Positions 1 through 9,340 of a DNA stretch of 64,000 bases are shown here, piece after piece. This DNA is from Effrenium voratum (taxonomy: Eukaryota > Sar > Dinophyceae > Suessiales > Symbiodiniaceae). The notes under the pieces were generated by a model. The model worked only from the letters and a program-made list of their open reading frames with translations. It made no database searches and was not told where the DNA came from. The stretch is taken from NCBI GenBank assembly GCA_963377175.1, contig CAUJNA010000827.1:83438-147437 (forward strand), read 5' to 3'. The translations under genes were made by a program, and so were the position numbers. Positions within the stretch are counted from its first letter, which is position 1. Every line of letters begins with the position of its first letter.

Positions 1-23
1 AAAAAATATAAATATTAATATAA

Positions 24-434
24 ATGCCAAAAAAGAAAAACAAAAATAATAAGACAGGTTTAAGTGTTTCATCAACTGATGAAGAAATTGTTAAAGAAAC
101 ATCAGTTATTGAGGTTGTTTGTCCTACATGCAAAAGAATGTTAGAACTTAAGAATGAATTACAAATAAAAAATAATAAAAGTTGTAAATGTTCATGTATT
201 CCAACAAGTTTCAAAATAAGCAAAAATGATAAGAAAATGAATATTGATAAAACTAAAGACAGTATCAACTTAGAAACTGATGTCCATAGTATAACTTTTA
301 AATTTGGTAGGCAAGCAACACCATCCGATAATAATGAAAACGAAACACAGGAAACTGTTAAACAAATGATGAAAAATGAGTATTTAAAGAGTAGATTCAG
401 CATAATTGCACTTTATAACTATATAATTAAATAA
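24..434 (+). CDS. Zinc-binding small viral protein (copy 1, full length)
   Basis: A 136-residue basic protein with a lysine/asparagine-rich N-terminus. Cysteine pairs CPTC and CKCSC at about residues 33-57 suggest one zinc-binding domain. I do not recognise the family. The copy at 41156 is the same gene but stops 18 codons earlier because GAG has become TAG. It is followed by the 111-residue gene after a 26 bp gap, and this order is kept in both copies. Function unknown; a regulatory or nucleic-acid-binding role is a guess from charge and cysteines. Confidence 0.7.
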   Translation: MPKKKNKNNKTGLSVSSTDEEIVKETSVIEVVCPTCKRMLELKNELQIKNNKSCKCSCIPTSFKISKNDKKMNIDKTKDSINLETDVHSITFKFGRQATPSDNNENETQETVKQMMKNEYLKSRFSIIALYNYIIK

Positions 435-460
435 ATAATTATCTAAATAAATATATAGTA

Positions 461-796
461 ATGTCTGAAAATGAAAATTATACTATTAATGATTTAATGA
501 AGAAGATATCATTAATTTGCAAAAATATCAAAAACTTAAATGATATGATTAAATCCATTGATGACAAAATGAAACCAGTTGAACGCGAACAACAAAGCAA
601 CGAAGAGAAGGAGAAGATGAATAAGATTTTTGAAAAGAAAGGGATAGGCAGACCTAGCGGTGATTATGATACCAAGCGTAAAAAATACTGCGATATGTTA
701 AATAAGGGACAAATCAAAAGTCCAAAAGAACAAACATTAGAATATTATAAACTAATTAAGGGCGATGATGATAAATATGTAATGGTTGGAAAATAA
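461..796 (+). CDS. Small charged viral protein with GRPSGDYD motif (copy 1)
   Basis: A 111-residue lysine/glutamate-rich protein. The N-terminal half looks helical and possibly coiled; the C-terminal half contains GRPSGDYDTKRKKYC, the part that stands out as a likely DNA-binding or structural motif. The copy at 41593 differs at only a few residues, so the frame has been kept open in both copies. Family not recognised. Confidence 0.7.
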   Translation: MSENENYTINDLMKKISLICKNIKNLNDMIKSIDDKMKPVEREQQSNEEKEKMNKIFEKKGIGRPSGDYDTKRKKYCDMLNKGQIKSPKEQTLEYYKLIKGDDDKYVMVGK

Positions 797-1097
797 AATC
801 TAGATAATTCTAATTATATGAATTTATTAGAATTATTTAGCAACAAGACCTTTTTAAAATACCTAGTAGTTTGATATTGGAAACTGTGATGAGTTTGACA
901 GAAATCGGGGGCATGATTTTGATAAAATCGGGGAATGATTTTGATAGAATCGGGGAATGGTTTTGATTATAACCATGCTATGATTATAACATGTAAAATA
1001 TTATATGTTATAAGTATATTCCAATATTTAATTTTATTTCTTGTAAAAAAGTATTTAAAGAAATAAACACTATATATATATATATATTATAATAGAA
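797..1097 (+). other. Intergenic region with 22 bp repeats and promoter-like motif
   Basis: No gene is seen. From about 901 to 967 lie three imperfect copies of a 22 bp unit containing AATCGGGGAATGATTTTGAT; the corresponding place in copy 2 has six. A conserved motif follows at 1034-1064, then a TA dinucleotide run leading to the start codon at 1098. Confidence 0.7.
1034..1064 (+). promoter_or_regulatory. Conserved early-gene-type motif upstream of the F-box-like gene
   Basis: The motif begins TATTTCTTGTAAAA and ends ATTTAAAGAAATA, so its ends form an imperfect inverted repeat. Sequences of the same pattern occur at 23864, 27868, 29824, 30192 and 42232, each upstream of a non-structural gene and oriented with it. 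A promoter role is inference. Confidence 0.6.
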
Positions 1098-1685
1098 ATG
1101 GAGTTTCAAAAGCTACCAGTTGAAGTTATTAATAATATTATGTCCTATAAATATGGCAAGCCAGAATATATGAAAATAAAGCATAATCATAATGAAACAT
1201 TGAAGAGAATACAAAGAAGATATAAAATTGACAAAACTGACATAGAAAGGGAAACAAAGCACTGTAATAATTTAGATGGTGATAAAGTAAAGAGACAAAT
1301 ATGTCAATATTATGTTTCTAGGAAGGTTCCATTAAGCATTGAAAGTATTGAAGATATAGTTATGAAAGAAGGGGATGAAATAGATAGCTTAATAGATAAG
1401 TATGTAGGATATGAAAGTTATAAAGCAATAATAATAGTTGATATAATTTTATGTGTAAGGTTTCATCATGTTAATTATTTTGAGGATGATGAATATAGCA
1501 GTTATGGTTTTGATTTTCATAGTGGTAGACACTTAATGGGTTCTATAGACCAAGATAATATAACTGATGTAATGGAATACGCAGTTGCAACAATATGTAG
1601 AAATATTGATAATGAAAGAGATACAATGAATATTGTAGGAGTAAAACACATAAGGTTTATACTAATTATTGATGAACCTGAATAA
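1098..1685 (+). CDS. F-box-like viral protein next to the terminal repeat (copy 1)
   Basis: A 195-residue protein starting MEFQKLPVEVINNIMSY. The LP-x-E-x-I-x-x-I pattern resembles the start of an F-box, the Skp1-binding motif of ubiquitin ligase adaptors. The rest is unrecognised, with an acidic stretch near residues 128-135. The start is supported by the context TATTATAATAGAAATGGA, the conserved motif upstream, and the full-length near-identical copy at 42291. It ends six bases before the terminal repeat. A related, broken gene sits beside the opposite repeat at 23320-23771. The F-box reading is tentative. Confidence 0.7.
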   Translation: MEFQKLPVEVINNIMSYKYGKPEYMKIKHNHNETLKRIQRRYKIDKTDIERETKHCNNLDGDKVKRQICQYYVSRKVPLSIESIEDIVMKEGDEIDSLIDKYVGYESYKAIIIVDIILCVRFHHVNYFEDDEYSSYGFDFHSGRHLMGSIDQDNITDVMEYAVATICRNIDNERDTMNIVGVKHIRFILIIDEPE

Positions 1686-1691
1686 TAAAAC

Positions 1692-2177
1692 CATACTATG
1701 ATTATAACATTTATACCCTTATATGTTATAATTATAATGTAAGTATAGCGTTTTATATATTGAAGATAAAATCCTACAAGGCGGGCCATGCGCAACTCCG
1801 GAATATCAAAATTTCGAAAAATGATTAATTATTAAGTCTCCTCATTGAATTATTGAAAATGTTGTTTCTTATTGAATAATTCTTCTTAAAATGATATATA
1901 TATTTATCTCTTTTGAAAAAATATATGTTCTAAAATATTTTGGAAAATGTGTGTTTTTGAAAATAAAAATGTTTAGGTGTATTGAATTTTTCAAAAAATA
2001 ATTCAATTTTTGTTTTGGTATGCTGTGCTAAAAAATATTTATCAAAATGTGTTTAGACTGTTTCAAAAAATGTTTTAAAATGGCTGTTTTGGTGCACTTA
2101 TTCAAAAAATGCAAAAAACCTAGGGTAGACCCTAGACTTTTGAGTTCGAAAAAAGTTGCGCATGGCCTGCCCTAACT
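1692..2177 (+). repeat. Right terminal inverted repeat, copy 1
   Basis: Matches the right terminal repeat 42885-43372 directly and the left repeat 22835-23318 in reverse complement, with scattered differences. The outer end reads GCGCATGGCCTGCCCTAACT. It has no convincing open frame of its own. Confidence 0.9.
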
Positions 2178-2849
2178 ATATGTGCTATATGGCTCTTACA
2201 AGGCAAGCCGCAGAGCTGTATACTATACACATAGCATCTCAACATGTACCAAAAATGCATTGTATAGCACATATAGTGTATTTTAACGCGCGTCTCGATA
2301 ACATATAGTACATATAGGACATATAGCAAGGAGCCCCCGGAGAGTGTGGGGGTTCAGCGGCTTGGCGTGTAAGAGCCATATAGTACATATAGCACGTATA
2401 GCAAGGACCCGGGGGACTGTGGGAGTTCAGCGGGTTGGCGTGTAAGAGCCATATAGCACATATAGGACGTATAGCAAGGATCCTGGAGAGTGTGGGGGTT
2501 CAGTGGGTTGGCGTGGCTTGAATGCTGGGCAGGAGGCTTCGATACCGGGCTTCGATACCATATAGCACATATAGCACATATAGCACATATAGCACATATA
2601 GCAAGGACCTGGGCAGGAGGCTTTGATACCGGGCTTCGATACCATATAGCACATATAGCACATATAGCAAGGACCTGGGGGACTGTGGGGGTTCGGCGGC
2701 TTGGCGTGTGAGAAGCGCGGCTCGGCAGGTGGCGTACACGCGTTTTTGGATCAATTTTGAATCAATGTTGCTGCAACGAAAGTCAACCATGGATCAATTT
2801 TGATGCAAGATTGCGGCAACGAGAATCAACCATGGATCAATATTGGAAT
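2178..2849. repeat. Host dispersed repeat with CATATAG-box subunits
   Basis: Units of roughly 70 bp contain boxes such as CATATAGCACATATAG followed by GCAAGG and a G-rich stretch (GGGGGTTCAGCGGCTTGGC). The same family occurs at 13502-13822, 14880-15497 and 22534-22834, in both orientations. The first bases after the PLV (2178-2310) match 15098-15235, which is an uninterrupted version. From about 2497 to 2849 it is part of an inverted repeat with 13502-13822. Open frames here are low-complexity translations of the repeat. Confidence 0.85.
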
Positions 2850-3349
2850 CTCTCTCTTTAGAGGGGGTTTCCCAAATGGATTCTATTCCACCTGGTAGGC
2901 TCCTGACACTCGTCCGTCCAGGAAACGACCTTGTCCTGCGAAGGATTCGAAACCTAAAACGCTGCGCGCAGGCGTGTGGCTGCAACATAACGACCCCTAG
3001 ATATGCTTGCAATTTGGCTCCAGGTTGCATTTCAAGCGATGTCAAGCTTTGCCAAAGGAAACCCCTTTTCCCTTTTTTTCGGGACCCCTTTTTGGGGACC
3101 CCTTTTTGGGGACCCCTTTTTTCTTTTTTTTGTTTTTTCTTAGCCCTGCAAAGGTTGGCTCGCTTGAAATGCAACCTGGAGCCAAATTGCAAGCATATCT
3201 AGGGGTCGTTATGTTGCAGCCACACGCCTGCACGCAGCGTTTTAGGTTTCGAATCCTTCGCAGGACGAGGTCGTTTCCTGGACGGACGAGTGTCAGGAGC
3301 CTACCAGGTGGAATAGAATCCGTTTGGGAAACCCCCTCTAAAGAGAGAG
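2497..3349 (+). repeat. Left arm of a large inverted repeat (partner 13038-13822)
   Basis: The sequence from GGGTTCAGTGGGTTGGCG through the foldback element to GAGAGAG at 3349 matches the reverse complement of 13038-13822. The two arms enclose the RCC1-type genes at 3350-13037. Confidence 0.8.
2850..3349. mobile_element. Foldback (MITE-like) element, copy 1
   Basis: Two arms of about 190 bp are inverted repeats: 2850-3039 begins CTCTCTCTTTAGAGGGGG, and 3160-3349 ends CCCCCTCTAAAGAGAGAG. The loop is rich in runs of C and T. There is no coding potential beyond shadow frames. It sits at the truncated 3' end of an RCC1-type gene; the next bases are TCACAAC. A second copy is at 13038-13501. Confidence 0.85.
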
Positions 3350-4354
3350 TCACAACAGCCCCAGATTCAAGAATGGCAGGCAGTGTCAGTTGCTTGGATT
3401 TGCTGGACGCTCCTCAGCTGCTCTTGCATCTGGCAGCTGTCTCCGCCAGCTCTTGGATTGCCCCAGGTCACAACAGCCCCAGATTCAAGAATGGCAGCAA
3501 AAGCAAAGCGAGTTGCTTGGACGTGCTGGACGCTTGTCAGGTGCTCTTGCACATGCCTGCTGTCTCCGCCACATTCTCGATGACCCTGTCACAACAGCCC
3601 CAGATTCAAGAATGGCAGCAAAAGCAGTGTCAGTTGCTTGGATTTGCTGAACGTTCGCCAGCTGCTCTTGCACCTGGCTGCTGTCTCCGCCAAGATGTGG
3701 ATCGCCCCAGGTCACAACAGCCCCAGTTTCAAGACTGGCAGCAAAAACACCACTGCTAGTTGCTTGGATGCGCTGGACGTTCCTCAGCTGCTCTTGCACC
3801 TGACTGCTGTCTCCGCCCCATTCTGGATGACCCCAAGTCACAACAGCCCCGGATTCAAGAATGGCAGCAAAAGCAAAGCGAGTTGCTTGAATGTGCTGGA
3901 CGCTCCTCAGCCGCTCTTGCACCTGGCTGCTGTTTCCGCCAGCTCTTGGATTGCCCCAGGTCACAACAGCCCCAGATTCAAGAATGGCAGCAAAAGCAGT
4001 GTCAGTTGCTTCGATTTGCTGGACGCTCCTCAGCTGCTCTTGCACCTGGCTGCTGTCTCCGCCACGTTGCGGATTACCGCAGGTCACAACCTCGCCTCCG
4101 TGGCCATGCCAAGCAAACGCCTTGCCCGTGGCAGCCAGTTGGCCCAGCTGCACAACCGCAGCTACCACATCCCCATCTTCCAACCCGACCTCCCTCAGCG
4201 TGGCTGTCAAATCGAGTTGCCGGCCTTCCGCAATGAGCTTCAAGCGACGCTGGAAATGCCGCTGTGCTGCAGCCTTCAGCTCGCTGATGAGAGTTGCCGG
4301 TGAGAGTTCTACGGAGTAACCATCCCCGCTAGGCAAGTGAATATCCACCTTCAT
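3350..4354 (-). pseudogene. Ubiquitin-like / RCC1-type repeat gene A, 3' truncated
   Basis: Read on the minus strand from ATG at 4354. The first ~75 residues (MKVDIHLPSGDGYSVEL...) resemble a ubiquitin-like fold with a C-terminal GDVVAAVV segment. A run of 41-residue repeats follows (AAILESGAVVTWG, then GGDSSQVQEQL), resembling RCC1 beta-propeller blades. A small deletion near 3590 (VVTGSSRM in place of VVTWG) shifts the frame, and RCC1-type sequence continues out of frame to 3350, where the foldback element cuts it off. Related to gene B at 9285-11006. Intact proteins of this type may act in ubiquitin or GTPase signalling, but that is not shown here. Confidence 0.8.
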
Positions 4355-5560
4355 GGCGCAGGAGGTGCTTTCAAACTGCAACAAATGCAGCTTGCGACTG
4401 CAAAACACGTGAACCGTGGGCCCAATTTTGAATGGTTTCTTCGGGGAACCCCAGCAATTGATGTGCAAAGATTTCGGCAGGTTGGAGAAGGTCTCGTCAA
4501 TAGGGCAAACTGCTCTCCCTCCAAAAAAGGCACCTCAACATGTCAACGTGTCTGCTTCTGGCTCGAGGGAGACACCACACCATTCATTGGTGGCTTGGAG
4601 TTTGTGGGTTGAGGTTGGAGAAGGATGTTGGCAAACAAATACACGGAGAAGGTTGGAGAAGGATGCTGGCCCATGTCTCATCAAAAAAATACAATAGGGC
4701 AAACTGCTCATCAGGGGTTGGACGGGGGTGGGGGGGGGGCACTCCCAGCCCCTTTCACGGCTGCCCCTTTCGGTTGAACTTCACAACCCGAACGAACGGT
4801 ATGGGCTTGCGAAGAACAAAAAAAAGACGGAGTCCGTTTTGGTCAACCCTTTTGTATTAATATGGGGGTGCTCCAAAAGTGATGAACCCCGACTAAAACC
4901 AACAAGCGCCCCCCATATTCATAAACAGGGGTTGATTCAGAGAAGGGTTTCATTACCAAACCACTTGATGCCAGAACTGTAGGGGTAACTTCCCCTTTCT
5001 TTTCAGGGATCCCAATCTTTCCCCAGAAAACCACCCAAAAATCCCGGTCGGAAACAGTGATCGGTTATTGGCAAAAGAACGATGGTTGATGAACGAATGG
5101 ACACGGAATCAACCCCTCGAAAAAAATCCGCCAGAACCTCCGCCAGAAGTCCTCCGAACCTCTTCGATCCACGCCTGGAAACCCATACCTGACGTCTTCT
5201 GAGATTTTTCTGTCCATACCCTCGTAACCTCCAAATACCTGGCCGTTTTTTAGTGGGATTTTTGGAAAACCGATCGGTTTTCCAAGGTAAATACCGATCC
5301 CTTTTTCGTTTTTTAGTTGGTATTTTTGGAAAACCTGGTTTTTGCAAGGTAAATACCTCCTTTTTTTGTAGAGGGTTTACATGATACCCTAAAACAAGTG
5401 CGTGATGGGTGTAAGGGGTACAGCTTGGGCCCCTAGAAGAACATAGGCAGAGATGCCGCCCTTGGCTCATCTCCCGTTTCAACCATCGGCTAAACAAATT
5501 GCCATCCGCTCACCTGTCACCGGAGAGACGGGAGCGAAGGCATGGACAAATGGGTTGAAC
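4355..5560 (-). other. 5' flank of gene A; no gene seen
   Basis: The stretch from about 4355 to 4980 resembles 11007-11640 upstream of gene B: shared phrases include GTATTAATATGGGGGTGC and the following GATGAACCCCGACTAAAACC. Genes A and B therefore arose by duplication of a segment larger than the coding part. The open frame on the minus strand at 5003-5497 is low-complexity and unsupported. Confidence 0.6.
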
Positions 5561-5616
5561 CTGGACCCTCACAAATCCCCTTTCAGAAGTGTGATTGCAA
5601 CCCAAAATTATGGTTG

Positions 5617-5755
5617 GTGAGGGTCCAGGAATCTCTCTTAGACAAGCTAAAGGGCTTACCCTTCGCTTCTCGCGAACATCCGTTTCACTTTTCTACGCAT
5701 GGGTTGTGAGAACGGACAGTCCCAGGGCGATTTTGGGGTGCGGACGTTCTTTTTT
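5617..5755 (+). repeat. Dispersed repeat, copy 1 of 3
   Basis: Begins GAGGGTCCAGGAATCTCTC and contains a GAACGGACAGYCCCAG-like phrase followed by GATTTTGGG. Related copies lie at 6415-6545 and 11727-11870. No coding potential is recognised. Confidence 0.6.
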
Positions 5756-5814
5756 TTCTCCCGGAAGCATTGCGAAGGGTTCTTCTTCTAAAAGTGGCTG
5801 CAAACTTCACCTGC

Positions 5815-6175
5815 CAACTTCTCACCTCAACTTGGCGAGGAGTTATTTCACCTACCAACTTCTCATGCGAACTTTTCGAGAGTTACTTCACCTGTCAACT
5901 TCTCATGCCAACTTTTTGAGAGTTATCTCACTTGCTTTACTTCTCGTGTCAACTTCACCTGCCAACTTCGCCTGCCAACTTCTCATGCCAACTTGCCAAG
6001 GAGTTATTTCACCTGCCAACTTCTCATCCAACTTTTCGAGAGTTACTTCACCTGCCAACTTCTGATGCCAACTTTTTGAGAGTTGTGTCGCCTGCCAACT
6101 TCTCATGCAACTTTTCGATAGTTACGTCACCAGCCAACTTATCATGTCAACTTTTCGTATGTTATCTCACTATCC
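5815..6175 (+). repeat. Tandem minisatellite (~46 bp units)
   Basis: About seven diverged units built on CACCTGCCAACTTCTCATGC plus AACTTTTCGAGAGTTA. The units vary in length and abut without unique spacers. Open frames on both strands are repeat translations. Confidence 0.8.
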
Positions 6176-6414
6176 TAAAAGCACAAGCTAACTTTTCTTT
6201 TGTACCTTCACTTCTCCTTCACCTGCACCCTCGAAGTGCCTTTCAGAAGGGTGATTGCAACCCAACATTATGGTTGGGGAACTCTCTTTCTTGTACCTGC
6301 CTCAGATAAACAACCTAAACAACCTAAACAAGCACATTTGGATTATAAATATATCATATATATATACACCACTGTGTTGGTGATTAATAAACAGCGCATT
6401 GAGTAGTTTGTTTT

Positions 6415-6545
6415 CAGGGTCCAGGTATCTCTCTTTCATAAAGAGCTTCCGCTCGGCTCGCTTCTCTCGAACATCCGAAACTTCCTTCTTGAGGCGGGTT
6501 GTGAGAACGGACAGCCCCAGCACGATTTTGGGCTGCGATGTCGTG
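6415..6545 (+). repeat. Dispersed repeat, copy 2 of 3
   Basis: Contains GGGTCCAGGTATCTCTCTTT and GTTGTGAGAACGGACAGCC, matching 5617-5755 and 11727-11870. Confidence 0.6.
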
Positions 6546-8520
6546 CTTTTTTGTTGCTTTTTGTTGATTATTATTATTTTTTTCCGGAGAGCCAGGGAGA
6601 TTTTGGGCTGCGATACAAATCAAAAAATCCGGAAAAAGGGACCCTGGAGGAGTCATGGATCCGTGTCCTTACAGCACGGGTAGCTCCGATTTCGGCTCCT
6701 GGGCTCGGCTCCGCCCTCTCCGAAAAATCATGGGATCCTTCCGGTTGTACCCTCCCGGGCAAACCCAGATAGGTAACCCTTGCCCGATTTCCCTAAAACA
6801 ATGAAACAGATGTTGGGGAAATGTAGATCCAATGCTGGGGAAAAAATAGGTTCGGACATGGACATAATTCCTGTAATGGATATAATAGGTTCGGATCAAA
6901 AGCTCGTACGCCCAGATCGTATTGACAGGTGGCCCTTTTTGCTTTCCTGCTTGTCTAAAAGAGAGCATCATAGTGCATCCATTTACCTAGTTTGGTTTGT
7001 AGGTAACCAAGACCTTGCCAGCCGATTTAGGACTCCGGCCGTGCAGGGCTAAATGGCGACATTTGGCCCGTGCGCATATGACTTTAATTGGTTTAAAGTA
7101 CCCCACCACCTGATTTCAAATATCTAAATTAGTTCTGATAGTGGGTTGTAAATTTGGCGCCCTGCAAAAAGAAACAACTCGCCATCCCGGATTGGTTTAC
7201 GCACTTGTTAAACTAAAACAATGGGCTATTTGGCACCCATAGCAACCGGCCTTAAGCTTGTCTGAACGAAGGCTCATCGCTTCTCCCATGCTTGAGGCTT
7301 GTGGGAGCAGCCCCCGACATTCAAGATGGCCTTGTACATGTGTCAGGGTACGTGTTTCGGTTTCTAAAACAACAGAGCCCTATAGTTTCCCATCTCACTT
7401 CCCAAGTTGACTGGCCAAAAAAAGTCAACTTTTTATTTACCACTAAAATAGTCTTTCCAAAAAGTTTAAAGTCCATCAACTCAGGAAGTAAGCCATGGTT
7501 GGAACCCCTTTTTGGGGCTTTGGGAAGATCGTAAACCAAGAGGTTCGCGGTCTTTTCTGACCGATTCACTCAAGTGACCGATCGCAGAAACCCAAACCAA
7601 AAAGGCGAGGAGGGAGCCTTGTGAAATAGGGCGTTTCTTGCAGGTTCTGTTCTCAGGGAATGAGAAATGGAATGACCCCGAGAAAAACCATCCAACTGGT
7701 AGTTTTCTTTGACAGGACCCGGTCTTGGTCAATCCCTACCCATCGCACCAGCAAGTTGTGACTATCTCTGAGGGTTATTGAAGTCAGAAACTGGAACTGC
7801 TGGCTTCCCTTTAACCTGCCACTAAAGGAGGGTGACCTTGATGATGGTAAACGCGTGTCCTGGAGATTTTAACACCCAGACATTTCTGAGCGTTTTGGGC
7901 AAGGGGTACGATTGGAGATAAACTGGCGTTCTAGCACGAGCCGCTGGAAAACTAGTACGAAGGCCGGCGTCCAAGGTGCTGCCGGCTGTTTGGGAGGACA
8001 ATGGAGGCAACAAAGTCTGAGAGCATATCAATAGTGTCCTTTTACAGTGCTTGCGTGCCCCTTTGCAAGCATGACTACATCGGTCCCAAATCAGGGCATG
8101 CTTTTGAGCAGGGGCAGTGCATTGCAAACAGACCCACTTGTTGGGATTTGCGGTTTGCGGGTTTTTGCGACCGTTTTGCAGGTTTGCGCTCGTTTTGCGG
8201 CCAACAGTGGTACGAACAAAGAGCACTTCTCACCCAAAACATGTTGAGCCTAAACTTGCCCCGATTTGCGCGCCACTCTCCCGCACATCTAGGGTTGAAG
8301 GGCTTTGATGGAGGGAAAGGTTTGAAGGGTTGTCGAGCTCAAAAGTTGCAGAATTATCGAAAATCAGGTTTAGTGGTCGACATCAAATCAAATGACAAAG
8401 AACGCTCTGTGCAACAAGGAAACGCCCAACAATTCCAATTTCTATGGGCCGACCTTTTTTTTCTCGGGAATTCTTGTCAAGCGCTTTTGGGATTTTTTTT
8501 CCGTTCCATTTTCCGGTCAC
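6546..8520. other. No gene or recognisable element seen
   Basis: Host-like DNA with balanced composition. Short open frames (for example 7822-8226 minus and 8001-8525 plus) overlap on opposite strands, lack recognisable motifs and were judged chance frames. Confidence 0.5.
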
Positions 8521-9340
8521 CTTAGTGGTAGGTGGGTCTAGGGCGCGCTTAGGGTTTAGGGTGGGGATTCGGGGTGGGCCTGGTTTAGGGTGGGTTTGGC
8601 GCGGGTTTGGTTGGGGTGGTTTGAGGTAGAGGGCTAAATGGAACTTGGGTTGGCGCAAGGTTGGTTTAGTTGAGGATTAAGGTGGGTTTAAGGTGGGCTT
8701 AGTGTGGTTCTGGTAGTTTAGGGGGTTCAGTGTTGGTTGGGTTTGGGGTTTACGGGGTAGGTTGGTTCAAGGTCCAAGGCTTCGGGTAGGCTTCGGGTAG
8801 GTTTAGGTTGGTTTTTGGGTAGGTTTAGCAATGGGTTTGGGGTCAGGTTCTTGGTTTAGGGTAGGATGGGTTTGGTGCGTCCGGGGTTACCGTCCATCCT
8901 GAGTGGAACAGGATCCGAGACTGAAACCAACCTAAACAAACATCTAGGCTCTTGGGTGGTTTACAATATTCAGGGTTGGTTTAGGGCGGATTTTGGTTTT
9001 GGTTTGTACGTTGGGGGGTTGGTTTAGGGCGGGCTTCGAGGTCCGTTCAGGGTGGCGTGGTGTGTAGGTGGGCTTATGGGTAGGTTTAGAGTTGGCTTAA
9101 GGCTTGTCTAGGGTGTGTTTGCGCTGGCTTTAGGTGGGTCGGTTTAGGATTGGTCTAGGGTGGGTTCAGATAGAGTTTGGGTTGGTTGGGTTGGTTGAGT
9201 TGAGGATTAAGGCGGGCTTAGTAAAAAAAACGAATCGGGTGACTAGGGTGTGCGTTTTTAGAGTTCAAGGGTGGTTCAGGGAGGTTAAGGGTAGGTTTGG
9301 GGTGCGTTTAGGGTCTGAGGTGGGTCGGGGCACGTGTAGG
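8521..9340 (+). repeat. G-rich tract of degenerate TTTAGGG-like repeats
   Basis: The plus strand carries many near-copies of GGTTTAGGGTGGGTTTGG and variants (GGTTTAGGGCGGGCTTCG). TTTAGGG is the telomere repeat known from many algae and plants, including dinoflagellates. The tract is strongly degenerate and one-stranded in G content, so it could be an ancient interstitial telomere-like block or an unrelated G/T-rich satellite. Confidence 0.6.

Larger units (their letters stand above)
1..2177 (+). mobile_element. AT-rich polinton-like virus, copy 1, right end only
   Basis: This AT-rich segment is a near-identical copy of 41133-43372: the same three genes in the same order, the same short repeats and the same terminal repeat. 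It is cut by the window start, so the capsid and replication genes of this copy are not visible. It ends at 2177 with CCCTAACT, followed by ATATG and host repeat DNA. Confidence 0.9.

Noticed and set aside
5003..5497. 164-codon minus-strand frame
   Set aside because: Low-complexity basic sequence with no motif, in a stretch with short internal repeats; likely chance.
5815..6175. CRISPR-like regular repeat
   Set aside because: Units are degenerate, vary in length and abut with no unique spacers; it is a minisatellite in a eukaryotic context.
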